Source of the DNA: Hymenobacter negativus
GTDB lineage: Bacteria; Bacteroidota; Bacteroidia; Cytophagales; Hymenobacteraceae
Assembly: GCF_017571495.1 (NCBI RefSeq)
Contig: NZ_JAGETZ010000001.1
Span: 744,001-808,000, forward strand
Length of the DNA: 64,000 nt
Reading direction: 5' to 3'
This document shows positions 16,071 to 25,002 of this stretch, one piece after another. Both the position numbers and the translations under genes were made by a program. Each line of letters starts with the position of its first letter. Within the stretch, counting starts at the first letter, position 1. The notes beneath the pieces were generated by a model. It saw only the letters and a list, made by a program, of their open reading frames with translations, searched no databases and had not been told where the DNA came from.

Positions 16071-16760
16071 ATGAATCTGTTCATCATTGGCGATGTGCAC
16101 GGGTGCTTTCATACCTTCAACAGCTTACTCGCGCACTGGGACCCAACCACCGACCACCTCATTCAGGTAGGCGACCTGGTGGACCGGGGCGCGCACATTC
16201 CGGCCGCGGTGGAACTGGCCCGGCAGCTAAGCCACGACTATCCCGACTCGACCACCTTTCTGAAGGGGAACCATGAGGATGGGCTGCTGTATCACTTTGG
16301 ACCCAATGGCCCCTATACCGGCTGGCTAAGCTGGGGTGGCCGGAGCACCGTTAGTCAATACAAACTGCGGCCGAATCTGCTGGTCCATCATCTGGCCTGG
16401 CTGGAGAAACGCCCGTTGCTGTGGCAAAACGAGCATATACTGGTGAGCCACGCCGGCATCAGCACTTCGCCCAATGCCTTCGACTCGGAAAGCTATGATG
16501 GGCTGCTCTGGGCGCGCGGCACGCTTAAGCGGCTCGATGGGCAGATTCAGGTAGTAGGCCATACACCCAATGAGGAGCCGTACTTCGACCGGGAATCCAA
16601 CACTTGGTACATTGATACGGGGGCTTGTTTTGGGGGCAGCCTCACGGCCCTGCGCCTGACGCCACTCGGCGAGGTGCTCGACGTTATCAAGCTGCCGGTG
16701 ATTCCAGCCGATTTGCCGGATGCCTCTACGTTCACTCACATTTCTTCCCGTAATGCTTAA
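16071..16760 (+). CDS. PPP-family serine/threonine-type metallophosphatase
   Basis: A 229-residue phosphatase of the PrpA/ApaH-like branch. Metal-site motifs are GDVHG (7-11), GDLVDRG (34-40), GNHE (66-69), VSHAG and VGHTP. It may remove phosphate from proteins or split dinucleoside polyphosphates. The start at 16071 begins directly with the first strand (MNLFIIGDVHG). It lies 8 bases after the long inverted repeat, and its end overlaps the glycosylase start by 8 bases, so the two are translationally coupled. Confidence 0.87.
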   Translation: MNLFIIGDVHGCFHTFNSLLAHWDPTTDHLIQVGDLVDRGAHIPAAVELARQLSHDYPDSTTFLKGNHEDGLLYHFGPNGPYTGWLSWGGRSTVSQYKLRPNLLVHHLAWLEKRPLLWQNEHILVSHAGISTSPNAFDSESYDGLLWARGTLKRLDGQIQVVGHTPNEEPYFDRESNTWYIDTGACFGGSLTALRLTPLGEVLDVIKLPVIPADLPDASTFTHISSRNA

Positions 16761-17385
16761 TCAAGCTGCTATTCAGCATCTTTCGACCGCTGACCCCATT
16801 ATGGCCGGCATCATTGCCAACGGGCGTGATATTCACCCCCGGCCCCACGAAGACCTGTACCTGTCGCTGTTGCGGGCCATTGTCAGCCAGCAGATTTCGA
16901 CTAAGGCGGCGGCGGCCATCTGGAAGCGCTTCCAAAGCCTGTTTCCGCCCGAAGGCTACCCCGAGCCACGCGAAGTGCTGGCCCTGAGCGAAGATGAGCT
17001 GCGCGCCGCCGGCCTCTCGCGCCAGAAGGCGGGCTACCTCAAGGCTATTGCCGAGTATAACGAGCGGGGCTTGCTAGAATACGACCACCTGACCGGGCTT
17101 TCGGAAGAAGCCTTCACCCAGCACCTTACGGCCATTAGAGGGGTAGGCCGCTGGACGGCCCAGATGCTCCAAATGTTTGCCCTCGACCAGCCCGACGTGT
17201 TTGCCGAAGGCGACCTGGGCGTGCAAAACGCCATGCGCAAGCACTACGGCCTGCCCGAAACCGGCCGCGCGCTGCAAAAGCGCATGGTGACCATTGCCGA
17301 AAGCTGGCGGCCGTACCGCTCGCTGGCCTGCAAGTACCTCTGGCAGAGCCTCGACCAGGGCACCCAGATTCCTCCGACAGTTTAG
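16753..17385 (+). CDS. DNA-3-methyladenine glycosylase, AlkA-like
   Basis: A 210-residue HhH-GPD base-excision enzyme that removes alkylated purines. It has SQQIS (45-49), AGLSRQKAGYLKAIA (86-100), a helix-hairpin-helix at LTAIRGVGRWTAQMLQMFAL (126-144) and the catalytic aspartate Asp154 in EGDLGV. It lacks the N-terminal domain of E. coli AlkA, as many bacterial forms do. The ATG at 16753 overlaps the phosphatase stop by 8 bases; a start at 16720 would add 11 residues within the upstream gene. Confidence 0.88.
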   Translation: MLNQAAIQHLSTADPIMAGIIANGRDIHPRPHEDLYLSLLRAIVSQQISTKAAAAIWKRFQSLFPPEGYPEPREVLALSEDELRAAGLSRQKAGYLKAIAEYNERGLLEYDHLTGLSEEAFTQHLTAIRGVGRWTAQMLQMFALDQPDVFAEGDLGVQNAMRKHYGLPETGRALQKRMVTIAESWRPYRSLACKYLWQSLDQGTQIPPTV

Positions 17386-17396
17386 AAAAGAACAGA

Positions 17397-17431
17397 AAAG
17401 TCCGGCAGTGCACTGTCGGACTTTCTTTTTT
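17397..17431 (+). terminator. Intrinsic terminator after the glycosylase gene
   Basis: AAAGTCCGGCAGTG and CACTGTCGGACTTT pair with one mismatch and lead into CTTTTTT. It is preceded by an A-rich stretch, so it may also serve the convergent gene ending at 17446. Confidence 0.85.
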
Positions 17432-17445
17432 GACGTCGTCCCTGG

Positions 17446-18114
17446 TTATGATTCCTGGGTGCTTTCCGCAGCTTCTTTCTGCTTTTTAAGCACCTTTCCG
17501 CCCATTTTAAATACCTCTTCTTTTACGAATAGTTCGCCTTCCTGTCGTAGAATGGCGAGGTTATCGATGGTGATTTGGAGGTTGTAAGTTTCCTGGTTAA
17601 GCAGGGCCAGTACGGGGCCCAGCAGGTCGGGGGTGGTGTCGTGCAGGGCCAGCGAGATATGCGGCAGCCAGCAGTCGGGCCCGCTGAACTTATCGGTGCG
17701 CAGGCACAGCGGAGCCGTGGCGTCCAGGATGCGCCGGTGCAGGGCGTTGAGCGCATCGGAGCGCAGCACGGGGATGTAGATAACCGGATTTTCGCCCGGA
17801 AACACGCCCAGACCGGTGGTGAAGGCTGGAAATGGCTCGGTGGTGGCGGCCACTTCGGCCAGCACCTGCTTCAGGGAGCTCAGCTTGCGCACGCCCGCCA
17901 GCTGGTAGGTCAGGTGTGGGTCGAGGGTAGCTTGTACGTCGTCGAGGCCGAATTTTTCTTCCAGCCGCTTGATGATGGCGTTGATGCGTAAGACGTGCGG
18001 CGGGCTAAGCAAAGAGGTGATGGCGAGCATGGGACTGGTACGTTCTTTTTCGACTTCCTGCTGAATAACCGCGTCTACGTCCCGAAGGATTAGAAATTTA
18101 TCGTCGTGCTGCAT
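17446..18114 (-). CDS. 2H phosphoesterase / 2'-5' RNA ligase-like protein
   Basis: A 222-residue protein with the two HxT/S motifs that define the family: PHLTYQL (His67, Thr69) and PHISLAL (His151, Ser153). Members hydrolyse or ligate 2',5' and cyclic phosphodiesters of RNA or nucleotides; no substrate can be assigned. A start at 18030 (MLAITSLLSPPH) is an alternative that begins directly with the fold. The C-terminal tail is Lys/Glu-rich. The DinB-family gene lies 10 bases upstream on the same strand, so they probably form an operon. Confidence 0.82.
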   Translation of the reverse strand: MQHDDKFLILRDVDAVIQQEVEKERTSPMLAITSLLSPPHVLRINAIIKRLEEKFGLDDVQATLDPHLTYQLAGVRKLSSLKQVLAEVAATTEPFPAFTTGLGVFPGENPVIYIPVLRSDALNALHRRILDATAPLCLRTDKFSGPDCWLPHISLALHDTTPDLLGPVLALLNQETYNLQITIDNLAILRQEGELFVKEEVFKMGGKVLKKQKEAAESTQES

Positions 18115-18124
18115 GGGGTAGTTT

Positions 18125-18682
18125 TTAGCGGGCGCTGGTCATTTGCTGGTTGAACTGCTCGCTCTGACCGCGGGGAATGCTTAGGGACTGAAAGGCTTCA
18201 CCGCGGATAAGTTTGGCCAGCAGCACCAGCTGGCCGGCGTGGTAGGCATAGTGCGTCGCCTGCCGCTGGATAGCGGCCAGCACCGTATGCGCTTCTCCCC
18301 GAATGGTAACAGTACGCAGCAAATCCTCAGGTTGTAGCGACTCAAGCAAGTAGAACAGGATAGGCCAGGCGGCTTCCCAGGCCTGTTTCAGGGCTGGAAT
18401 GGCGGTGGCGTCCTGCGGCTCGGCAAATTCCTGGTCGCGCTGACGGCTGGGCTTTTCGCCGTCGGTGGTCAGGAAATCGGTGAAGCGGGAGCGCAGGTTG
18501 CCCACCATGTGCTGCACTATGACGGCCGCGCTGTTGCTGCCCGGCGCGGGCCGGTACAGCCATTCGGCTTCGCTCAGTTGAGCCAGCGCACGGTCGGAAA
18601 GGGCTTTGTACTGCTGAAAGTTGTGGCGGAAGGAGGCCAGCAGCGCGGCACCAACAGCATCGGGAGAGGAAGGCTTGTGCAT
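18125..18682 (-). CDS. DinB/DUF1572-family protein
   Basis: A 185-residue four-helix-bundle protein of the DinB superfamily, whose members bind a metal with three histidines. Candidate ligands are in VIVQHMVGNL and in THYAYHAGQLV. The LYRPAPGSNSAAVIVQHM stretch is typical of the DUF1572 branch. Such proteins are often thiol-dependent transferases, but this one's role is unknown. The ATG at 18682 is preferred because a -7 box lies only three bases upstream and the longer frame would overlap the divergent gene's promoter. Confidence 0.8.
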   Translation of the reverse strand: MHKPSSPDAVGAALLASFRHNFQQYKALSDRALAQLSEAEWLYRPAPGSNSAAVIVQHMVGNLRSRFTDFLTTDGEKPSRQRDQEFAEPQDATAIPALKQAWEAAWPILFYLLESLQPEDLLRTVTIRGEAHTVLAAIQRQATHYAYHAGQLVLLAKLIRGEAFQSLSIPRGQSEQFNQQMTSAR

Positions 18683-18685
18683 GCC

Positions 18686-18693
18686 CAAATGTA
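18686..18693 (-). promoter_or_regulatory. TAnnTTTG -7 box 3 bases from the DinB-family ATG
   Basis: TACATTTG on the minus strand matches the -7 consensus exactly and ends three bases before the start codon. The transcript would start at or inside the ATG, so this is another candidate for leaderless expression. Confidence 0.4.
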
Positions 18694-18849
18694 GGGCCTG
18701 CGGCCAATGTGTGCCCGACGGGGTGCCGGGCGCGAGGAGCATTTAGGGACGGGCTGGTCGGGAAAACGGCTGTTTCCATCGACTCGGGCCGCCCTGCGCA
18801 CAACCCTAGCCGGGACCTTTCCCGTTACGCTACTCTTGCCCTGCTTCCC

Positions 18850-21525
18850 GTGTCCGAAACCGTTCGCCCTGTCAACTCCTCTCCTGCTGCTACTCCTGCC
18901 CACGGCCGGCGCTGGGGCTGGTGGCTATTGGGAATAGCTGGGCTGCTGCTGGCAGTCGCGCTGGTGGGGCTGCATTTTCTGGATGCCTGGTTGCTGAACA
19001 CGCTGGAAAAGCAAGTCAACAAGCAAACCCACGGCCAGTATCGGCTGCAAATTTCAGACCTGAATACCAGCCTGATGCAACGCGCCATCCGGCTGCGCGG
19101 GGTACGCCTGCGCCCCGCCGCCCAGGTCGCCGACACCCTCCCCCGCCTGCGCCTCGACGCGGCCGAGCTGAACGTGACCGGTGTGGGCCTGCTCGCGCTG
19201 CTGCGCAGGGGCGAGGTGCCCGTTGACAGCGTGGTGCTCGATTCGGTGCGCCTCGACGTATTGGCTCTGGCAACACAGCCTACCCACAACGTCAGCCAGC
19301 CCCTGCACCAGCGCCTGCCACTTAAGCTAAAAGGGCTTGACATCAACTACTTTGGCTTGCAGCATACGCAAGTCTCCTACCTGCCCGATAGCACCCAAAC
19401 CACCGTCCGCCTGCAGCGTGCCGACCTCAGCGCCAACAACCTGCTCATCAGCTCCGAAGGCGCCGCCGATTCGCAACGGCTGGGTTATGCGGAAGCTTGG
19501 AGCTTGAAACTGCAACGCAGTCAGGGCCGGGCCTTGGGCCATTCGCTGGCACTGGCCGGGCTGAATATTTCTACCGCCGACAAAAGGGTGGGGCTCGATT
19601 CAGTCCGGATTCTACCCCTCGCAGCCAGCAAACCCGGTAACCTGCGCCTCGACCTGGCCCTGCCCCGCCTAGTACTGACTGGTTTGGATGCGGCTATGTT
19701 GCAGCACCAGCATCGTTTCCGGGCCGATTCGCTGCTGGTGCAGGGGCCACGGCTGACCATGACGCCCGCCAAAGCTTCTTCGCCTAAACCGAGCACTGCG
19801 CCAGCCTTTCTGCAGGGGCTTGACGTGGCGCATCTGGCCGTGCGTGGCGGCTACCTGCACTTGGCCGGCACACCGGAGAACCCTATTATCCGGCAGCTGG
19901 AAATGGCGGCAACGGCCATTCACTATGATTCGGCCACGGCGGCAAATGGTCGTAGTGTGTTCTTTGCCAAAGCCTGGAAGGTCGACCTGGGACCCAGCCA
20001 GGCCACGCTGGCGGCCCATGCGGTAGCGCTAAGCAGCCTGCATTTATCAACCGAAACCGGCACGTTCGACCTGCGCTCCTTGCGGGTGCGCCAGCCTGTG
20101 ACGGGCCAGGGCAAGCCGGGCGGCGTGCGCGTCAACCTGACGCTGCCGCGCTTGGCTCTCACCGGCTTTGATGCCGCGCAGCTGCAGCATCAGCAGCACT
20201 TTCAGGCGAAGCAGCTTGAATTAGATGGGGCGAAGCTTCTCTTCATTCCGCCTACCCAGCCGCCGCCCCCGCTATGGCAGCTGCTGAGCAAAGTAGCCTA
20301 CCGCTCCGACCTGACGCAGCTGCGCGTGCGCAACGCCGAAGTCCGTATTGGCCGCTGGCGCCATTCGCCCCACATCTGCGCCCTGGATTTGACGGGCCGT
20401 GAAATCCGCATCGACCAAGCGGCCAGCGACGAGTCCAGCCGCATTGCCTACGCGCGGTCCTGGCAGGGACAGTCGGGCCGGCTGTCGTCGCCATTCGACC
20501 CACCCTTCTATTTTGCCAGCACCGAGCGGGTGAAAATTGATACCGACGCCCGCCTGCTGCGTTTCGAAGACATGCGACTGAAACCCAGCTACTCGCCCGT
20601 GGGCATGAACCTGCACAAGGGCTACCAGGCGCCGGCTGTCACCCTCAAGGTAGCTTCGCTGACGCTGGCCGGTCTTGACTACCCCAACCTGGTGCGCCAC
20701 GGCGACTTCCGCCTGACGCGGGCCACGGCCCAGAGCCCACGGGTACTCATTGCCTCCGACGGCCGCGGGCCCATCAATCCGAACCTTTCGAAAATCTCGC
20801 CCGAGGAAATGCGCAAGCTGCCTATCACGGTGGATGTGCGCCGCCTTGACCTTGTGAACGGCAACCTCTACACCACTTACCGCAGCCCGCGCACGCCCAT
20901 TGTGGGCACGATGAGCATTAACCGCTTCAACGGCAGCTTCTTCAATCTGAGCAACGACCGCCGCCACATGACGCCCGCCACGCCCCTTACCGGCCGGGCC
21001 ACCACCTACCTCCAGAACAAGTGCCGGATTGACGCGCAGATTTCGGCGTACGTGCTCGACCCCAAGGGCCGGCACCGGGTATGGGGCAGTTTCGGCCCGG
21101 GCCAATTCGCCCTCGTCAACCCCATGACGGTGCCCACCCGGCTGGTCAAGTTCAAGAGCGGCGACGTGCAGCGCATCCGCTTCAGCCTGCAGGCCGACCG
21201 CCAGCGCGTGACTGGTACTATGCGGACCGAATACACGGGCCTGCAAATGGAGCTGCTGGGCTATCAGGACGAGGAAATGAAAAAAACGTTGTTAAAGCGC
21301 GTCATTTCAAAAGCGGCGAATGTCATCGTCATCCGCGACCAGAACCCGCGCAAGCGCGGCAAGCTGGTATCGGGCGAAATGAGTAGTACCCGCGAGCCAC
21401 GCTTTTCGGTATTCACGCTCTGGCGGCAGGGCGTGGTAAGCGGCCTGTTCAACAACGTGGGTGTGCCCCAGAAGCTGGCCCAAAAGCTCAGCGAAAGCGC
21501 CGACGAAGCACCGCTGCCGAAATAG
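18850..21525 (+). CDS. Large AsmA-like inner-membrane-anchored protein
   Basis: An 891-residue protein. A short cytoplasmic head (rich in Pro/Ala/Ser) and one membrane helix (WWLLGIAGLLLAVALVGLHF) precede a long periplasmic part of repeated beta-rich modules. The opening LEKQVNKQTHGQYRLQISDLN and recurring LPRLRLD, LTGLDAAML and LTGFDAAQL phrases resemble AsmA/DUF748-type proteins, which act in lipid transfer or outer-membrane assembly. The four or so modules look like internal duplications. I take GTG 18850 as start, since an ATG at 18709 would run over the divergent DinB promoter. Confidence 0.7.
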   Translation: MSETVRPVNSSPAATPAHGRRWGWWLLGIAGLLLAVALVGLHFLDAWLLNTLEKQVNKQTHGQYRLQISDLNTSLMQRAIRLRGVRLRPAAQVADTLPRLRLDAAELNVTGVGLLALLRRGEVPVDSVVLDSVRLDVLALATQPTHNVSQPLHQRLPLKLKGLDINYFGLQHTQVSYLPDSTQTTVRLQRADLSANNLLISSEGAADSQRLGYAEAWSLKLQRSQGRALGHSLALAGLNISTADKRVGLDSVRILPLAASKPGNLRLDLALPRLVLTGLDAAMLQHQHRFRADSLLVQGPRLTMTPAKASSPKPSTAPAFLQGLDVAHLAVRGGYLHLAGTPENPIIRQLEMAATAIHYDSATAANGRSVFFAKAWKVDLGPSQATLAAHAVALSSLHLSTETGTFDLRSLRVRQPVTGQGKPGGVRVNLTLPRLALTGFDAAQLQHQQHFQAKQLELDGAKLLFIPPTQPPPPLWQLLSKVAYRSDLTQLRVRNAEVRIGRWRHSPHICALDLTGREIRIDQAASDESSRIAYARSWQGQSGRLSSPFDPPFYFASTERVKIDTDARLLRFEDMRLKPSYSPVGMNLHKGYQAPAVTLKVASLTLAGLDYPNLVRHGDFRLTRATAQSPRVLIASDGRGPINPNLSKISPEEMRKLPITVDVRRLDLVNGNLYTTYRSPRTPIVGTMSINRFNGSFFNLSNDRRHMTPATPLTGRATTYLQNKCRIDAQISAYVLDPKGRHRVWGSFGPGQFALVNPMTVPTRLVKFKSGDVQRIRFSLQADRQRVTGTMRTEYTGLQMELLGYQDEEMKKTLLKRVISKAANVIVIRDQNPRKRGKLVSGEMSSTREPRFSVFTLWRQGVVSGLFNNVGVPQKLAQKLSESADEAPLPK

Positions 21526-21710
21526 CTGCGCTCGGCATGATGGGCTTTTTACCTCAAAGGCCCAGCCCTGCTTCGGCTCGGCCACAATTCATACAACTGA
21601 GATTAGCTGTACCTTGCCCCAGCACTAGCCAAAGCGAAGCAACTGAGCCACACTAAATAGGTCTCCGGGTTTCTTTTTTCGACCTGCGAGCTAACCTATT
21701 TATTTCCTTG

Positions 21711-22463
21711 ATGGCTATTCTCCTGTTTTTTGTCGGGCACTGGTATTTGTCGCTTTTTACGCAGACGTTTTTTCAGCATCGCTACGCTGCGCACCGCATG
21801 TTCACGATGTCACCACTGGCCGAGCGGCTGTTTTTCATCTTGACGTATGTGGCGCAAGGCAGCAGCTTTATGTCGCCACGGGCCTACGCGCTGCTGCACC
21901 GCATGCACCACGCCTATTCTGATACGCCCAACGACCCACACTCGCCCCATAACAGCGCCAACGCCTTTGCGATGATGTGGAAAACGCGCAATACGTACCA
22001 GGAGTGCATTCAGGGCACTTCGGTGGCCGCGCAACGCTTCGAGGGCGACTACCCGGAATGGCCGGTGCTGGAAGATTTTGCCCACCGCTGGTACTCGCGC
22101 CTGGCCTGGGGCACAGCTTACATGCTGTTCTACATCAACTTTGCCACGGCCTGGTGGCAGTACCTGCTTCTCCCCATTCACCTCATGATGGGCGCGGTGC
22201 ACGGGGCCATTGTGAACTGGGCCGGCCACAAATACGGCTACCAGAACTTCGACAACCACGACAAAAGCCGCAACTCGCTGTTTTTCGATTTTCTAACCGG
22301 CGGCGAATTGTTTCAGAACAACCACCACAAGCTACCCAGCCGTGTCAATTTCGGCGTCAAGAAATGGGAGTTCGACCCCTCCTACCCGGTTATTGTGGCG
22401 CTGGACAAGCTGGGTATCATCCAGCTAAAAGCTCCAAGGCACCTCTCCGAAGTAGTAGCTTAG
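21711..22463 (+). CDS. Membrane fatty-acid desaturase (acyl-CoA delta-9 type)
   Basis: A 250-residue di-iron desaturase that adds a double bond to acyl chains, helping membrane fluidity. The histidine boxes are HRYAAH (23-28), HRMHH (63-67) and NNHHK (about 201), with NWAGHKYG between them. It has four membrane segments. It is shorter than eukaryotic SCD but normal for the Bacteroidetes form. The ATG at 21711 is used. No terminator is evident, and the gene converges on the secreted protein gene at 22503. Confidence 0.88.
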   Translation: MAILLFFVGHWYLSLFTQTFFQHRYAAHRMFTMSPLAERLFFILTYVAQGSSFMSPRAYALLHRMHHAYSDTPNDPHSPHNSANAFAMMWKTRNTYQECIQGTSVAAQRFEGDYPEWPVLEDFAHRWYSRLAWGTAYMLFYINFATAWWQYLLLPIHLMMGAVHGAIVNWAGHKYGYQNFDNHDKSRNSLFFDFLTGGELFQNNHHKLPSRVNFGVKKWEFDPSYPVIVALDKLGIIQLKAPRHLSEVVA

Positions 22464-22502
22464 GCGGCCTGATACGCTTCGCGGGCAACGTGCTTGAGGC
22501 CT

Positions 22503-23483
22503 CTAGTGCCGCCCCCAGAAGCGCGGTATCCATTCGATGCGGGTTTCGCCGCAGCGACCATGCAAAACGGTTTTGCGGTAGAGTAAGCCGCGCAACGGCA
22601 ACACCACCGGCCGGCTCACCCAGGCTACGCCACCCACTACCTGCCGGGCCCGGTAGCCCAGCGCCAGCCGCGCCAGCTTTTCGCGAAATGGACGCGGCTG
22701 CTCCAGTGGGTGCACTGTCATCGGCTGAAAGTTGGTTTTCTTGGTAGTTACCTGATACTGCCGGGCGGGCAGGCGGAAACGCTCATTGCGCACGGCTTTC
22801 AGCAACAGGCCCCGGCTGCGACTGGAAAGCTTGGTTTTGGTGCGAGTGGCATCAACGCCCACGCCCACTACCTGGCCATTATCACTTAGTGTAAAGACCA
22901 GCACGGGCAGCGCCTGCTCCAGCTTGCGCATTTTGCTGGCTTTTTCGCGCAACACCATGCTCAGGCGCTCATACTCCACTGCCCGGCGCTCCAAGTCCAA
23001 GTCGTCCATGTAGTTGTTGAGCTGCCGCAGGCCGGCCGTGGTTTTCCAGTGCCCCCGGTTCCGGGGTTTCAAATCGAACTGCAGGTGGCTGAATTGCATC
23101 AGCGCGCTGTTCGGCGTCCAGCCATAGCCAGTAGACTTGTACTTCACCCACTGATTAAAGCCCAATTGATTGCGCTCACCTACGCTCAAATTGTTAGGGC
23201 AATATAAATTCCTTCCCCGCAGCCCTACTGCATGATTGCCGATGCCAGCCCACACCGGCTGTGTCCGGTAGCGCAGGGTTTGCGAAAATTCATCCCACTC
23301 TGCGCGCTCCAACTCCGGGCCCAACGCATAGGCGCGCCGCGTCAGGGCAGAATCGAGGGCCGGGCGGCCAGGGTTTGGGCTGGCCGTGGCGGGGTGGGCG
23401 GCGGCCATCGAAACCAGCCAAGCTCCTGCCAGGCAGGCAACAAGGCTAACGCGGGAGGAACGTAACGGAGTAGAATTGAGCAT
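22503..23483 (-). CDS. Secreted protein of unknown function
   Basis: A 326-residue protein with a clear signal peptide (SRVSLVACLAGAWLVSMAAAHPATA). The mature part has aromatic and Asn-rich stretches (GNHAVGLRGRNLYCPNNLS, FNQWVKYKSTGYGWTPNSALMQFS), then a charged helical middle (LERRAVEYERLSMVLREKASKMRKLEQ) and a basic C-terminus. I do not recognise a family. It probably acts in the periplasm or outside the cell. Confidence 0.6.
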   Translation of the reverse strand: MLNSTPLRSSRVSLVACLAGAWLVSMAAAHPATASPNPGRPALDSALTRRAYALGPELERAEWDEFSQTLRYRTQPVWAGIGNHAVGLRGRNLYCPNNLSVGERNQLGFNQWVKYKSTGYGWTPNSALMQFSHLQFDLKPRNRGHWKTTAGLRQLNNYMDDLDLERRAVEYERLSMVLREKASKMRKLEQALPVLVFTLSDNGQVVGVGVDATRTKTKLSSRSRGLLLKAVRNERFRLPARQYQVTTKKTNFQPMTVHPLEQPRPFREKLARLALGYRARQVVGGVAWVSRPVVLPLRGLLYRKTVLHGRCGETRIEWIPRFWGRH

Positions 23484-23654
23484 AGTCCAAAGTTAGGGAG
23501 CCGGGCGCGTTTCGAGCGTGACCTCATTTCTGGCAAGTGGCGCCTGCGGATTAATACGCAGTCATGTAAGCACTGGCAAGGTTATGCGCAGCTGTGCTCA
23601 GGCTGGAATTTTCATCGGCGACGAGGCAAGTCGTTGGCAGGGCAATTCTGTGCA

Positions 23655-23682
23655 ATATTTGCATGCGTTTTTGCATCAATAT
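23655..23682. promoter_or_regulatory. Possible operator upstream of the LacI-type regulator
   Basis: ATATT-TGCA near 23655 and TGCA-TCAATAT near 23672 form an imperfect inverted repeat about 50 bases before the regulator's GTG. LacI-family genes often control themselves through such sites. Symmetry is weak, so this is only suggestive. Confidence 0.25.
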
Positions 23683-23731
23683 CTTGCGAAGCAACGTAGC
23701 CAACGCCGCACCCGGCCTTCCCTTCCTTACT

Positions 23732-24784
23732 GTGGCAAAAAAACGCGCCTCTATCACCGATTTAGCCAAGCAGCTTAACGTTTCTGTTTCCACGGTTTCG
23801 CGGGCGCTTAGCGGACACCCCGCCATCAGCGAAGCCACCGTGAAACGCGTGACCGACCTGGCCCAGGAACTGGGCTACCACCCCAACAGCCTGGCTTCGG
23901 GCCTGCGCCGGGGCCGCAGCAACATGCTGGGCGTGGTGGTGCCCCACATCGACGGTAACTTCTTCTCGCAGGTGGTCAAAGGCATCGAGGCCGCGGCCAG
24001 CCAGGCGGGTTACCACGTCCTCATCTGCCAGTCGAACGAAGACTTGGTGCACGAGCGCGAGAATCTGGAAATTCTGATGAATGCTCAGGTAGAGGGCATC
24101 CTGGTGTCGGTTTCACGCACCACCACCGAGTTCAAGCACTTCGAGAAAGTACGCAAGCGTGACATTCCGCTGGTGTTTTTCGACCGCATTCTGGAAGGCT
24201 ACCAGGTGAATGCCGTGGTGCTCGATGACCGCACTGGTGGCTACCGCGCCACCCGCCACCTGCTGGCCCAGGGCTACCGGCGCATTGCCCACTTCAGTGG
24301 CCCGCAGCAGCTCAGCATCTACAAGCAGCGCCGCCAGGGCTACGAGGATGCCCTGCGCGAGTACGGCCTTCCGGTGCAGGAAGACCTCATCCTCGTGAGC
24401 GACATGACCATGCAGGATGGCCGCGCCGGAATGCACCAGCTGCTGGCCCTGCCCCAGCCACCCGATGCGGTGTTTTCGGGCAGCGACTTTTCAGCCGCCG
24501 GGGCCCTTGAACTGCTTCAGGAGCGGGGCCTGCGCGTGCCGGAAGACATTGGCCTGGTAGGCTTCAGCAACGAAGTTTTTTCGCGCCTTACCGTACCCAA
24601 AATCACCTCCATCGACCAGCATTGCGAGCTGATGGGACGGTCGGCCACCCACCTGCTGCTCCAGATAATGCAGGAGCAAAACCAGCCCTTTACCCCACGC
24701 CACCTGGTGCTCCAGCCTGATTTGTACATCCGGGCTTCTTCGCTGCGAACCGGGCAAGCCGAAAGCGGCCGGGAGCATCCATAG
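23732..24784 (+). CDS. LacI/GalR-family transcriptional regulator
   Basis: A 350-residue regulator. The DNA-binding head SITDLAKQLNVSVSTVSRALSGHPAISEATVKRV (about 8-42) and hinge helix NSLASGLRRGRS lead into a periplasmic-binding-protein-like sensor domain (about 60-340) with NMLGVVVPHIDGNFFSQVVKG and VFSGSDFSAAGALELLQERG. It would respond to a sugar or nucleoside. Translation most likely starts at GTG 23732, because the frame upstream is not family-like. No sugar-use genes are adjacent, so its target is not shown by context. Confidence 0.9.
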   Translation: MAKKRASITDLAKQLNVSVSTVSRALSGHPAISEATVKRVTDLAQELGYHPNSLASGLRRGRSNMLGVVVPHIDGNFFSQVVKGIEAAASQAGYHVLICQSNEDLVHERENLEILMNAQVEGILVSVSRTTTEFKHFEKVRKRDIPLVFFDRILEGYQVNAVVLDDRTGGYRATRHLLAQGYRRIAHFSGPQQLSIYKQRRQGYEDALREYGLPVQEDLILVSDMTMQDGRAGMHQLLALPQPPDAVFSGSDFSAAGALELLQERGLRVPEDIGLVGFSNEVFSRLTVPKITSIDQHCELMGRSATHLLLQIMQEQNQPFTPRHLVLQPDLYIRASSLRTGQAESGREHP

Positions 24785-24972
24785 AGGCCACTTCTTCGGA
24801 ACGGCATACCCGATTTTACGGCCTTCGTTCTGCCACTGGTGCTTCACCTGTGTCCGGTACTTTGTCGCGGCCAAGCGGCTTGTAGGCTTATCCATGCACT
24901 TTTCGGCGCCAATTGTTGGTTAAGAAACCGGCCCGTCGCTTTTTAATGGACGGTAGCCCCAAGCGTAGGCCG

Positions 24973-24980
24973 TACCTTTG
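24973..24980 (+). promoter_or_regulatory. TAnnTTTG -7 box of the ABC-F gene
   Basis: TACCTTTG is an exact consensus match 22 bases before the ABC-F ATG at 25003. A T-rich stretch lies near the expected -33 position without a clean TTTG. Confidence 0.45.
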
Positions 24981-25002
24981 TGTCCGAATACCCCGCGACT
25001 CC

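Noticed and set aside
18709-18849. Upstream ATG of the AsmA-like gene
   Set aside because: It would cover the promoter of the divergent DinB-family gene and adds 47 residues without membrane or family character.
20272-21246. 324-codon frame opposite the AsmA-like gene
   Set aside because: It is antisense shadow sequence; the AsmA-like protein has a signal-anchor and module structure.
24491-24895. Minus-strand frame beginning MDKPTSRLAATKYRTQ
   Set aside because: Most of it lies antisense to the LacI-type gene, with shadow composition. Its first 37 codons look protein-like but no family is recognised.
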